Positions 10,793 to 22,011 of a DNA stretch of 64,000 nucleotides are shown here, piece by piece. The notes beneath the pieces were generated by a model that did no database searches, had not been told where the DNA came from, and worked only from the letters and a program-made list of their open reading frames with translations. The position numbers and the translations under genes are program-made. Position 1 is the stretch's first letter. Every line of letters starts with the position of its first letter. The stretch spans positions 1 to 64,000 of the forward strand of contig JAPDOI010001922.1 in the NCBI GenBank assembly GCA_029168955.1. The letters run 5' to 3'. This DNA comes from Aplectana chamaeleonis (taxonomy: Eukaryota > Nematoda > Chromadorea > Rhabditida > Cosmocercidae).

Positions 10793-12120
10793 ATCAGTGC
10801 TATATCCCTGCCAACTCATATCTAGAGCACAATATCGGTCGCCCAGCACAGGTTACTTTTCCTATATCCACTAAATCACTTGCAGTCGTAGCTGTCAGAA
10901 GATACTGTAGATTACTGCTGAAAGGCAATGTACACAAAAATACCACCTTCTAAGCTTTGCTGCTTTGTGTACTTTAATCCCCAAAGTTAGGGAATATAGT
11001 GAACGCTCAACATTTAGAGAGATAGCGATTTCAGAAAAAGGGCCATGATGAGTATTCAAATCCAGCGCTCATTTTCTTCTGAGTCTCCGGTTTGCTGCGT
11101 GGACGAAGAAAAACGAACAGAGAAACGATTTCTTGAGCTCCAAACGTTCGGGGTAAAAAGGAACGCTCCTTTTGTCAGATTTTTGTAGACTCTGAGTAGA
11201 CGTAATCTACGCAAAAGGCGGACCAAGAGTACCATGTGAAGCCATTTTTGGATTTTTGATTAGACTGCTTCGCTTTGGTGTGTTGAAGGTAACCTAGCTT
11301 TAAATCAAGGCAGTTGTTTATCATGAAAAACTCGAAAACGAAGTCGTTTTTGAAGAGTGCTTCTAGACTGCATCAGGCTACACGCGTCCCTGCTGACCTT
11401 AGAGGGGTGCATATTGACGCTGCGGAGAGGGCAAAAGGGGGTGCTTCAAACCGAACCCCAGATAAAAACAAAGTGCCTGTTCTGGCCGAATTTCAGTGTA
11501 AGAAAAATAGTACACGCTTTTCTTTTGATTTGTCAATCCCTCTTCTCCGCTTTTCTGAAAAAAAAACACTCACAGAATTCAAATTATTGATAGATATATA
11601 TGTTATGCCTTCGCAAAAATTAATAGTTGCTGTCGAGGTTTCTTTTTAATAAATCTATGAAACAAGTATTATCTATAATTTGTTTGATTGCTTTGATAAA
11701 GAAATAAACACTACCCCGTTATCTAGTAGCAAGTAAGGATTGGTGTGATGTAATGTTTCTGTGGTGCAATGTTCATTTAGTACACGGGTGGTAAACTGAT
11801 CTGAGACAAAGATACAAAGAGAGCGCTCAGAAGTGCCACCGTTCTATTTCAAAAAAGAATCAGCGAACTGTTGTATTAGTACAGATTGAAATTACAGGTA
11901 GCACATTTAGTATCACGACTAGCCAACTAATTTTAGCTCATGAGAATGTGACTTAAGAAGAGATCCGATTATGAAAATTGAGGACTTTGCAAGGTCTTGT
12001 GAGAGTAGCTAATGATCGAGTCCTCCTCCTTGATAAGTACCATGTCTCTCATCATGGTAAAAAAACCGCTATCAGTACTCTGCAGAGTATACGCGCACTG
12101 AATAGGGCTTTGGAACCATT

Positions 12121-13001
12121 AAAACCCGAGTTGTAGCCATCTGAGTGCCGCAATCCCTTTAGTCGATGCCTGCCGTGCGATCTGGTGCTTGTCCGCAGTA
12201 ACACAGTGCGCACAGATTATTTATGGGATAACACAATATTAATTTAAAAATGTAATTTATTACAGAAGGGGAAGGAGAAAAGGGCTGAAACTTGAGTAAA
12301 TGGAAGAAGGCAGAGGGCATGATACTTTCAATGTAACCATTATAGAAGTCTAATGTAAACAAACCAAGTTGGAGCAAGAGTTTTTTGATTTGACAATGTT
12401 CATCTAAATGAACCTAGTTGAAACAAAATATGCATTGAACATAAAAAGTAAGAGCATTAAAAGAAAGAGAGAGAACCTGGCAAACACCTTGGTTTCAATA
12501 AGTTTGATATTTGACTGATATAATCTTTTAAACTCGTCCCGGTTTTCGTCCTATTTATCCTGCTTTTCGGGGTAAAACTGGAACAACGAGATTACAGTTG
12601 GTCCTTAAATCACATTAAAAATCAGTCCAACAGTCCAAAATGTTTGCCTGATTCTCCTCTTTAACAATATCCTTTGCTCCTCAGTTTAATGCTAGTTTTG
12701 ATCAACTAGGTTCGTTTGAATGAACCTTGTCACGGCTAAACATTTACACCAGCTCTAACTTTGTTTATTTACATTAAAATTCTAAAATGGGTACATCCAG
12801 AATAGACTACCTTCAACATCTTCCATTTCCTTCAGTTTCAATCCTTTTCTCCTCCCCTGCCTGTAATAAAATGCATTTTTATTAATATTGTGTATGTCCA
12901 TCTCTCAAAAGTGCTGTGTAGCCGCGTACAAACACCGTAAGACACGGAAAGCCGATTTTTAAGGGATTGCGGCATTCTAGGGAGGGTAAAACTCGGGTTT
13001 T
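12121..13001. mobile_element. Long-inverted-repeat element nested in the hAT
   Basis: Ends AAAACCCGAGTT and its complement, with arms of roughly 300 bp. The arms share GCCGCAATCCCTT, AATATTAAT and TTACAG..GGGGA blocks and AACCTAGTTGA near the centre. The unique centre is about 12450-12640. A 72-codon frame inside is not conserved in the other arm and is not called. Confidence 0.75.
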
Positions 13002-13967
13002 CTACTCCCTACGAATCACATGAATCCTAACATATGTTCCATAACACAAAATAGTTCTGATTTCCACATCAGAACAATCAAACACAGATTAACTAATCCT
13101 TCATAGGTTTATGAAAACATTCGACAGGAAACATTAATTATCTAGCAAATTATCTTAATTAGCAACATTAATTACTTAGCAATAGTAGTAATTCTGTTGT
13201 TGGTAATTGTTCAATTATTTTGTATTGAAAAATGTTTTACCTTTTTGGTCAAGTAACTTACCGTCTTACTAACAAATTTTCCTCATGGGGTTTCTTTTTT
13301 GAAGTTCAGAAATTACACTACCTTTTTGTTGCCATTTTCGGAATATTCTCTATTCAGTGCATTTTTATATTCTTGTTCATCAAAATCAGGAGAACAACAT
13401 CACAGGCTTTTTATCTTATCTGGTACAGCCAATTTTTGATTTACCATAAGGGGGTGTTTAAAAATTACTGAGCTAAGGGGGTGCATATTCAGATTCGCCA
13501 AGCCTGGACGTGTGCCCAGCCCTGATCGCCACTGGGATGGCCTGGGTAATGACTTCTACCGCATTATGTGACCGTATTGCGTCCAAGGCAAGTATTAGAG
13601 AAGAAGATATGTGTATGGTGCTGCAAAAACGCGGATCTGTTAACAAGCGCCTCTAACTGTTAGTAATTAGATAGTCCCGTGTTATAATGACAGAATCACG
13701 TCAAAAGGTTGATATTAGATCAAAGGCATGTAGTCACTCGTCTGAGATTGTCCCACCTCCTGACAAAAAACATTAAAATACGCAAATTGGGATTGGAGCA
13801 GGTCAGAAGAAGTATTTCTTTGTGATTTACTTTCTACAGTGCATGTAATTTTATTTACGAAAAATTACGATTTACCGTCCAAAATGTCGTAAATCGTAAA
13901 CCGTAATTACGGGGTCAAAAAACACCGTAAATCGTAAAATCGTAAACCGTAATTACGCACACCCCTG

Positions 13968-13975
13968 ATCCACAC
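13968..13975. repeat. Target-site duplication of the hAT element, right copy
   Basis: ATCCACAC, matching 9616-9623. Confidence 0.85.
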
Positions 13976-15390
13976 CCTCACTTCTACTACTCGCCTCTAT
14001 ATTCGGTCCTTCCTGCATGATTTAGTCCTAGCCAGTGAACCAACTTCCTGCTCAAGGTATTCTTGTTGATGCTTCAGTTATCGTGTTATTAAGAAAAGCT
14101 TTAGTCGCAAGAGTATAAAAATTTCTTGTTTGAAACGGAGATTGAAAGTAAGTGGATCTGCTGCACTTGTACTATCCAGCATGTGTGGAATCTTCAACAA
14201 AGGAGCGCATGCTGAACTTTCTGGACTCCATAATTCGGGTCTTAATCAAGAAAGTCCCGGAACTCTTCGGAGCTTGGCCAACTCGCTTCTACCGCACAGG
14301 AGCCAGCCTGAGTACAGAAAGGGAGAGGAACTGCCGAAGAAGCTAGTCAACCTCGCTTGACTGTCATTGGTCTGGGCTGTGCAATCCCGGCGCGGCGTCA
14401 AGATCTTGTCACTTCGCACGAGCAGTCAAGGATAGCGAATGAGTTCACCTGTCGCAATCAGCCATCTTCAGTCACTGTCAAGGCTATACCATGACGTTGC
14501 AGCCTACTACGCCACACAATATGACTCAACAGTCACGCAAATCGTACCTGCACTTACAAGCGTCGAGCGCTGACATGCCGACGAACTCGACCGTTGTCGC
14601 ATTGCTGCTTCGAGAGAGAGCTAAAACAGAACTGGAGCTAGAATTTTCTGTGAAGATTCTGTCATCTACAGGCCAGCGTGAGACAGACCAGGCTCACACG
14701 AATTCCTCGATATGCGCATGTGCCTTAAGGCAGCCTGAAGAGGCACTCTAGCATTCGGTGTGGAGAAACGCTGGATGGTTTCCCTCCCTGTTTGAAAGGT
14801 CTGAAAGGAACACTGGGAGCAGATGCATCTATTGTGTCTGGAAGTGGAGTCAACAGCTGGCAGGTTTAATCCTTAGCCAGTGGGCCAAATTTTTTCCTGT
14901 TTGAGGTAATTTTGTTGTTAAGCCAGTTCTGCACTGCTATTAGGGATTAACTCTTCTAGAAAACAACTCTAGAGCTAGAACAACTCATATTTTAGGCAAT
15001 TATGTTCCTGGAAAGTTTGTAATTGGAAATTCGATAACATGAAAGTTCTCATACATTCTAGATACACTGAGAATTCGATAAAGGATAAATTATAATCGAT
15101 AGTTCTATGTGTCCAGAATTTTCGACGATTTTTCGACACATTATCATCTGCAAAGTTGTCCAGGAATTCTCATCGAATCCTCGAACTGTTCTTCTTCTGA
15201 TTTTTGGATAATCCCCTTCCCAGAATTCTGCATAACTTCTCCAGAAGTCTCGACAACTTCCTCTACCACAGAATTCTCAACAACTTATCTCCACTTTCTT
15301 AACAACTTCTTAAAGGCAGCATTTCTTCGGGATCAAATATGCCTTAGTCGTCTCTTTCTCCCTAAACCCTTTCTGGGTCCTCAGTAGCAG
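13976..15390. other. Unresolved: possible small exons, no model
   Basis: TTTAG|TCGCAAGAG...GAAA|GTAAGTGG at about 14104-14148 could be a 45-bp plus-strand exon. The frame that follows (LLHLYYPACVESSTKERMLN) looks coding but has no clean acceptor. Nothing recognised. Confidence 0.3.
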
Positions 15391-15394
15391 GACC

Positions 15395-15870
15395 TATAAG
15401 AAACAAATCGCGAAAAACACTGTTTTGGGCCGAAATTGAAGCCCGAAATTTATCTTTGATGGTGGACGAGCCCACTCCACAACATCGGCACCGATGACCT
15501 CTTATATCAAGAACATCAGTTGGCTTGAAATTGAATTTCAATCAACTGAACCTTTCGGATTCATTTACACAACATAGTCAAGAACATTGACTGGAACGCT
15601 TTCTTTCATTGCTCAACTGGTTTTATTAGGTAAATTTGCATTTATTTCTTCCTCTGAATGTCGATGATTTTTGACCGCTCGGCATGAGACGGCGATCTTT
15701 TTCGTCATCGCTTGTGCACGTGTGCACGAAGCGGCGATTTTGGGCCTTAAAATCTCTATTTCTAGCCCGTTTTTCACCGCTCTACCTTCCATAGTTTTTC
15801 AGCTGCTTTCTGATCTAAGCTGATTTTTGTAACTTTTTCGATAACGCTCATCGCACTTCACCGCCTTTAA
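15395..15870. mobile_element. GTGGACGAGCCCAC element, left-truncated copy
   Basis: Shares GATGGTGGACGAGCCCACTC, TTTGCATTTATTTCTTCCTC, TGTCGATGATTTTTGACCGC and GCTCGGCATGAGAC with 54867-55411. Ends ACCGCCTTTAA. Confidence 0.8.
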
Positions 15871-15884
15871 TTCTCGCACTGACA

Positions 15885-15975
15885 TATGCTCATAACACTT
15901 CCAGACGCATTCTGGAATTCCTCAAAACTTCTCGACGCATTCTGGAATTTCAAAAACGTCTGACGCATTCCACTG
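15885..15975. repeat. Short tandem repeat, ~30-bp unit, 3 copies
   Basis: CCAGACGCATTCTGGAATTC, TCGACGCATTCTGGAATTTC and CTGACGCATTCC in succession. A looser CAGAATTCTNNNNAACTTC repeat runs through 15110-15320. Confidence 0.7.
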
Positions 15976-16404
15976 ACAACTAGTTTTGCTTGAGTACGTC
16001 GTTGTGCCATTAAAAATAGCTGAAGTGGCCGTGCCTGACCAATCATGTCGACGAGTTTGTATTAACAAGCTGGAACTGTGAAAAAAATGGGCGGAGGCTG
16101 AATGTTCGTCATGATGCTTCTATATAGCTCGAACACGATCATTTGGACTGGCTTTGGACGCTAGCAACGTCGTTAGTTGTTCTACTCTGGAGCTTCATCA
16201 ACTTCGATATTTCAACAACTCTTTTCAGGTGCATGCTGCATCTAATAGAGGCCCTCTTTGCGCTTATGGAGTGCGTAAATGATCCAGGAAATCCTGTTTT
16301 AGCATTCTTCCATCAATGAAGATGCATAAGAAACCTTTACAAATTTTGAGAACTTGATTTGAATGTAGCTCCAGGGGCAGACGGATGATTTGATGTAAAT
16401 GTGT

Positions 16405-16460
16405 GAGTTTGATACGGTATACTGATGAGTCATCCAATGAATTGAGAGTAGGGTATGGGA
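16405..16460. repeat. Short dispersed repeat, inverted partner of 9340-9392
   Basis: ACGGTATACTGATGAGTCAT and CCAATGAATTGAGAGTAGGG. Confidence 0.6.
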
Positions 16461-16919
16461 ATAAGGTTGACAGGCTTCCTTCTGTACCAGCTTTTTATTA
16501 TGATGGCATCTTTCTGTATCATAGGAACTTTACCGTAAGCTAGGGATGTCTCGAAATGAATGCTAAGGGATACTGAAGCAAGCGCACTTACGGTAAATCA
16601 AGCCTTAGTAAGAGGTCGTCGTGTAAAGAATAGAGTGTGGCTAAAGTACGTATTTTGGGAAAATGAAGGTAGCGCCTATGTGAAAAACCATAACTGGTTT
16701 TCTTCCTTCAATCCCACGTTTGAACCGAATCGAGATAATTGCTAAAAGCTTGATTCTGAATGTTGCGTGTATACAGTAACACTCTCTAGCCTTCGTGAAA
16801 ACAGGTCTGAGGTCTGACAGTCTATGAAAATATATAAAATTATGAACAAGACAGAGAAACGAGACAATAAGCGAAATGTAATTTTACTATCATAAACAGC
16901 AGGAAGGTATCAAATTGAA

Positions 16920-17110
16920 AAGTGTATGATTCCAAATTATTGGAGATTACATATGGTTTTCGCTTCATTTCTCAGTCTGACGACGACCAGGCGGCTGGTC
17001 GTGCGGAGGTTGCGGCCTCACTGGAGAAAGGTGTTTCGATTCGCGCGGGGTGATCTAAAGTTGCAGCCCTGTCCAGATCGTCAGACTAAAATGATTGCGC
17101 TGAATTTCAC
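16920..17110. repeat. Dispersed repeat, inverted partner of 2630-2790
   Basis: Contains TCAGTCTGACGACGACCAGG, GGGGTGATCTAAAGTTGC and CAGACTAAAATGATTGCGC, the complement of the 2630 copy. The 95-codon frame over it is not treated as a gene. Confidence 0.65.
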
Positions 17111-17588
17111 TGCTGTTAAACATGCTTCATTCAGCAGAACGGCTTCATTTCATCATCGGTGCATATTTTTTGCGGCTCACTCTAAGATGACACTGATGCC
17201 AACGCGGAACTGAAGCTCACAAGAAAAAGCTGTTTTCCGTACTGATTGCCTATATCGTTCCTAAAAGCACAATCCAATCTTCAGAATTGCTTTATGTTTT
17301 TTTGGCTCTATTCGAGAGAATTGGACTTGATCACAATAATGTTCCAAGAATCGACCACAGAACTCAGGGTCAAGCGGGCGTTGTGTGTAAGTTTTCGAAA
17401 ACTGAGCGACCCGCCGTAGAAAAATTTTTCAAATTCCGATATTTAAGGTGAACTCCCTGCTACACGATTTCTAGACATTTTTTCTGGAAAACACTTTTTT
17501 GTCTCGATGTGTAATTCTTTTTTTGGGTCATGCAGCCTACTTTTGGTGATCTACCAGCATGGATATCGAACGCATGAAGAAGAAGAAG

Positions 17589-17736
17589 TATCGTCCATCA
17601 CTGGATGAGGGATCGTCGCGACGCTGCTTGGCGGGAAAGCAAATTGCGCGCGGGAAAACGAAGGGAGAGGGCTATTGATCGCGCAATTTTTCCCGCCAGG
17701 CAGCGTCGCAGCGATCCTCATCCAGTGATGGACGAT
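17589..17736. mobile_element. Palindromic MITE 'P', copy 3
   Basis: Full-length copy. It forms the left border of the first tandem unit of the 17.6-18.8 kb duplication. Confidence 0.9.
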
Positions 17737-18166
17737 GACCGAGGGAGAACTCCCATTTTAGTCATTATAAATGAACAGGCACCATCCAATGTAGCATAAC
17801 ATTTTCATTGGTTAACAGCACTGAACAGAACACCATAGTCATTGCTCACCCTTTGCACCCGCGTCGCGGCCGGTGTGTCGCGCGCGGCGGGAAGCTGCGG
17901 CGGCGACGCGATATCTCAGCATTCAAGTGAAATCGAGTAAATCGAAAGATAAGCCGAAGCATTATTTGAATTGATGTGCTCATTTGCCACTAACGATGAC
18001 CTTTGCCGTACATAAGGTGCAGATGACTCCTTCCGTAGCACGATGGCGGCTTTTCCGCGTTCGCCGCGGCGCCAGATGCTCATTTAACGCACGCCCGCTG
18101 CCGCATGCAGGTGAGCGACGTCCGGAGCCAACAATTCATACAACATTCTAATTATGGAGATCACCA

Positions 18167-18314
18167 TATCATCAGTCACTGATGAGGGATCGCCGCGACG
18201 CTGCTTGGCAGGGAAAAATTGCGCGCGGGAAAACGAAGGAGAGTGGCCATTGATCGCGCAATTTTCCCACGGCCAGGCAGCGTCGCAGCGATCCCTCATC
18301 CAGTGATGGACGAT
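18167..18314. mobile_element. Palindromic MITE 'P', copy 4
   Basis: Full-length copy with altered left tip (TATCATCAGTCACTGATGAG). It sits at the junction between the two roughly 0.6-kb tandem units. Confidence 0.9.
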
Positions 18315-18781
18315 GACCGAGGGAGAACTCCCATTTTAGTCATTGAGAGAATGAGAATGAAAATTCTCCATTCCATAAATGTAGTATAACATTTTCATTG
18401 GTTAACAGCACTGAATACCGCAGAACAATTCATGGGTAGCGGTCATTGCTCACCCTTGCGTTCTGCGTCGCAAAATGGTGTGTGTCGCCGCGCGCGGCGG
18501 AAGAGGCGGCGACGCTGATATCTCAGCATTCAAGTGAAATCGAGTAAAATTAGCATGTTTTAAAGCATTATTTGAATTGATGTGCTCATTTTGGCGCCAC
18601 TAACGACGACCTTTTGCCGTATATATGGTGCAGAGATGACTCTTCCATACGATGGCGGCTTTTCCGCGTTCGCCGCGCGCGCGACGCTCACTGGACGGTG
18701 ACGCTTACACGCATGCAGGTGAGCGATGTCCTGGCGGGAGCCACAATTCATACAATAACATTCTAATTATGGAGACCGTTA

Positions 18782-18933
18782 TATCATCAGTCACCGGATG
18801 AGGAAAGCCGCGACGCTGCTTCTGGCGGAAAAAATCGCGCGATTTATAGCCACTCTTCCTCCACTTTCCCGCGCGCAATTTTGCCGCCAAGCAGCGCTAA
18901 TCGCGGCGATCCCTCATCCAGTGATGGACGATA
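18782..18933. mobile_element. Palindromic MITE 'P', copy 5
   Basis: Full-length copy with the same altered left tip as copy 4. It is the junction between the 0.6-kb and the 1.23-kb tandem arrays. Confidence 0.9.
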
Positions 18934-19077
18934 GCATGGTACGAACATGTAAACATGAGGAAGAACAACGCATGGAATAAATGCAATACAAATCAAAGAT
19001 CAAGAGCGCAGCCCAACCACCGCCCGCCTTAACCCCTCTCGCTTCGATAATAAGGCATCGAAAACAACATCATTAAT

Positions 19078-19180
19078 GACCCGGGCTGAAGCCTTTATCG
19101 TTCCCTGCGATCGCCGTGTAACAAGCACCCAAAGCATGGCGATCGCAGGGGCGATCAGCGCCTCAACCCGGGGTGCGAGA
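19078..19180. repeat. GC-rich palindrome, unit 1
   Basis: Copy of the palindrome at 21535-21626 with several extra bases. Confidence 0.75.
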
Positions 19181-19214
19181 AATCTCACCCACTCCGCCCG
19201 GAGCGTGACTTGTC

Positions 19215-19584
19215 TTTGAGACACATCACCTCTCTAGACTCGCTAGGCTGCAACCTGTTGGAAAGACCTACTGGAAAAGAAGAGAATGTATTCATAGTAT
19301 CTGCAGAAAACAGTCTGGGTATAGTTCCACGAACTCCCATAAGACTTCTCTCCACTCCTGAGGTTGGAAATGAAGAGAGGCACACTGCATACACTGCTAC
19401 TCCTAACATAACGATGACCACAAAAGCCCAGCGCGCAAGAATCGCCAGGAACTACGATCGCCTGAGCTGGAATACTAGCTTGATAGATCTCCCAGCCTAG
19501 AGCAGCGAGGAATTGAATTTTGTCCATCACAACCGTCCTCACGACGATCGTCTTCCACCCATTCCAGTATGCAGTCAGCTTCAT
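19215..19584 (-). pseudogene. Broken copy of the small membrane protein (tandem unit 1)
   Basis: Begins MKLTAY and keeps MDKIQFLAAL, SVCSVPLFIS and LRSGEKSY, but these fall in different frames because of scattered short insertions relative to the intact copy at 21667-22011. Either a pseudogene or an uncorrected sequence. Confidence 0.6.
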
Positions 19585-20013
19585 ATCTGAAAGTTTGAAA
19601 ATTTAATTTCCCGGAGCTAAGCATAGAGGTAAAAACAGGTTAACCGGTAAAAAGTTAAACAGGGACAGAAGGAAAAAAAGCACCTGAGATCGTATGATGA
19701 CCAAAACGGTTACAGATGTCGAACGATGATGGGAATATATGGGAATATATGAGAGAACCAATTAGCTATATCGGTCTAATTAAACAGCTGCTCAACAAAA
19801 AAGAATAAAGCACACATTAAGAGCTACAATTTCCCTGGAAGTTTCTACCACACTCTAGATGTCGTTCGTGGAGCCCTAACAGTCTGAAAGTAATCAATTA
19901 TTCTTCTAAAAATAAAAATATCTGAATCGAATCATTCCAGCAATTTTAAACAGCGGCATAATTCAAGTCTCACAAAATAACCCTCCGGGACTGATTTGGC
20001 ACCAAGAATTGAA

Positions 20014-20163
20014 TATCGTCCATCACTCGATAAGGGGAACGCCGCGACGCTTCTAGGCGGGAAAAAAATTGGGCGATCAATAGCCACTCTCTCTTCGTTT
20101 TCCGGCGCGCGATTTCGCCCGCCAAGCAGCGTCGCGGCGATCCCTCATCCAGTGATGGACGAC
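20014..20163. mobile_element. Palindromic MITE 'P', copy 6
   Basis: Full-length copy with a CATCACTCGATAAGGGGAAC left arm, ending unit 1 of the 1.23-kb array. Confidence 0.88.
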
Positions 20164-20300
20164 GGTATAGTATGAAACATAAATGGAGGAAGAACAACGC
20201 ATGGAATTAAAATGCAATATAAATGGTAGATCAGGTGCAGCCCAACCACCTGCCCGCCGACCCTCTCCTTCGATAATAAGCGCACTGCAAAAACAGCAAT

Positions 20301-20404
20301 AATGACCCCCCGGGTTGAAGCCTTTATCGCCCTGCGATCGCCGTGCAACAAGCACCGAAAGCACATGGCGATCGCAGGGCGATAAAGGGCTCTCCAACCC
20401 GGGG
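20301..20404. repeat. GC-rich palindrome, unit 2
   Basis: Copy of the palindrome at 21535-21626. Arms carry TTTATCGCCCTGCGATCGCC and its complement. Confidence 0.8.
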
Positions 20405-20454
20405 TGCGAGAAATCTCACCCCACCTTCGCCCGGAAAGCGTGACTGTCGTTTAG

Positions 20455-20831
20455 AGCCATCACCTCTCTAGACTCGCTAGGCTGTTTACAACCTAAGTTG
20501 AAAGACCTACTGGTGAAAGAAGAGAATGTATTCATAAGTATCACTGAGAAAAACAGTCTGGGCATTTAAGTTCCACAAACTCCCTATAAGACTCTCTCTC
20601 CACTCCCTGAGCTTGGAAATGAAGAGGCACACTGCATACACTGCTACTCTCCTGACATAACGATGACAAAAACCAGCGCAAGAATTCGCCAGAACTACGA
20701 CGTGCTGAGTTGGAATACTAGTCTTCTGATACAGACTCCCCAGCATGCAGAGCAGCGAGGAATTGAATTTTGTCCACTCACACCATCCCCTGACGATCGT
20801 CTTCCACCCATCCGTATGCAGTCAGCTTCAT
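20455..20831 (-). pseudogene. Broken copy of the small membrane protein (tandem unit 2)
   Basis: Starts with the same MKLTAYGWVEDDRQ as the intact copy, then loses frame through extra bases and reaches a stop after about 20 residues. Later blocks (VAVYAVCLFISKLR) are recognisable in other frames. Most differences from unit 3 are one- to three-base insertions, so these may be assembly errors rather than true decay. Confidence 0.6.
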
Positions 20832-21253
20832 ATCTGAAAGTATGAAAATTTAATTCCCGGGAGCAAGCATGAGGTAAAAACAGGGAAACCGGGAAAAGTT
20901 AAACAGGGACAGAAGAAAAAAACACCTGAAGAGATCGTATGATGACCAAAACACCAGATGTCGAACGATGATGGGAATATATGGGAATACATAAGAGAAC
21001 CAATTAGCCATATCGGTCTAATTAAATAGCTGCTCAACAAAAAAGAATAAAACACACCTTAAGGCTACAATTTCCTGAAGTTTCTACCACACTCTAGATG
21101 TCGTTCGTGGGAGCCCTAACAGTCTGAAAGTAATCAATTATTCTTCTAAAAATAAAAAAATATTGAATCGAATCATTCCAGCAATTTTAAACAGCGGCAT
21201 CATTCAAGTCTCACAAATAACCCTCCGGGACTGATTTGGCACCAAGAATTGAA

Positions 21254-21400
21254 TATCGTCCATCACTCGATAAGGGAACGCCGCGACGCTTCTAGGCGGG
21301 AAAAATTGGGCGATCAATAGCCACTCTCTCTCCGTTTTCCGGCGCGCAATTTTACCCGCCAAGCAGCGTCGCGGCGATCCCTCATCCAGTGATGGACGAC
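21254..21400. mobile_element. Palindromic MITE 'P', copy 7
   Basis: Near-identical to copy 6 and ending unit 2 of the 1.23-kb array. Unit 3 stops at the corresponding position with only the first bases of the element (GAATATC) left. Confidence 0.88.
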
Positions 21401-21534
21401 AGTATAGTATGAACATAAATGAGAAGAACAACGCATGGAATAAAATGCAATAAATGAAGATCAGGTGCAGCCCAACCACCTGCCCGCCGACCCCCTCTCC
21501 TTCGATAATAAGGCATCAAAAACAACAATAATGA

Positions 21535-21626
21535 CCCCGGGTTGAAGCCTTTATCGCCCTGCGATCGCCGTGCAACAAGCACCGAAAGCATGGCGATCGC
21601 AGGGCGATAAAGGCCTCAACCCGGGG
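21535..21626. mobile_element. GC-rich palindromic MITE, unit 3
   Basis: Arms CCCCGGGTTGAAGCCTTTAT, CGCCCTGCGATCGCC and their complement, about 35 bp each, around GTGCAACAAGCACCGAAAGCA. It lies just 3' of the membrane-protein stop codon and may form a hairpin in its transcript. Confidence 0.85.
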
Positions 21627-21666
21627 TGCGAGAAATCTCACCCACCCGCCCGGAGCGTGACTGTCT

Positions 21667-22011
21667 TTAGACCATCACCTCTCTACACTCGCTAGGCTGC
21701 AACCTGTTGAAAGACCTACTGAAAGAAGAGAATGTATTCATAGTATCTGAGAAAACAGTCTGGGTATGTTCCACGAACTCCCTATAAGACTTCTCTCCAC
21801 TCCTGAGCTTGGAAATGAAGAGGCACACTGCATACACTGCTACTCCTGACATAACGATGACAAAAACCAGCGCAAGAATCGCCAGAACTACGACGCTGAG
21901 TTGGAATACTAGCTTGATAGACTCCCAGCATAGAGCAGCGAGGAATTGAATTTTGTCCATCACACCATCCTGACGATCGTCTTCCACCCATCCGTATGCA
22001 GTCAGCTTCAT
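21667..22011 (-). CDS. Small single-pass membrane protein, intact copy of a triplicated gene
   Basis: 114-residue frame starting at an ATG two bases after a canonical ACTTTCAG acceptor, which suggests a 5' UTR intron or trans-splicing. It ends in TAA. Residues about 33-66 are strongly hydrophobic (VVVLAILALVFVIVMSGVAV), one clear transmembrane helix. The N-terminus is acidic and the C-terminal half is polar and Ser/Thr-rich. A candidate donor (AAG|GTGTGT) for the leader intron lies near 22240. The same stretch occurs in the two preceding tandem units with frame-breaking indels. No family was recognised. Function is unknown; a membrane location is the only supported inference. Confidence 0.6.
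   Translation of the reverse strand: MKLTAYGWVEDDRQDGVMDKIQFLAALCWESIKLVFQLSVVVLAILALVFVIVMSGVAVYAVCLFISKLRSGEKSYREFVEHTQTVFSDTMNTFSSFSRSFNRLQPSECREVMV

Larger units (their letters stand above)
9624..13967. mobile_element. hAT-type DNA transposon, 4.3 kb, with 8-bp target duplication
   Basis: Ends are inverted repeats starting YAGGGGTGTGCGTAA, the CAGGGG-type terminus of hAT elements, and extended by iterated CGTAAATCGTAAA motifs (9624-9715 and 13855-13967). It is flanked by the 8-bp direct repeat ATCCACAC (9616-9623 and 13968-13975), the target-duplication length of hAT. No hAT transposase (dimerisation domain or BED finger) was recognised inside, and the interior is filled by younger nested inverted-repeat elements. 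So it is a non-autonomous or gutted copy. Confidence 0.85.
17589..18781. repeat. Tandem duplication, two units of about 0.6 kb
   Basis: Unit 1 is 17589-18166 and unit 2 is 18167-18781. Each is a MITE 'P' followed by the same spacer (GACCGAGGGAGAACTCCCAT, ATAACATTTTCATTGGTTAA, GCGGCGACGC, ATTTGAATTGATGTGCTCAT, GCATGCAGGTGAGCGA, ATTCTAATTATGGAGA). Units differ by many small indels. Frames within are repeat-derived. Confidence 0.88.
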
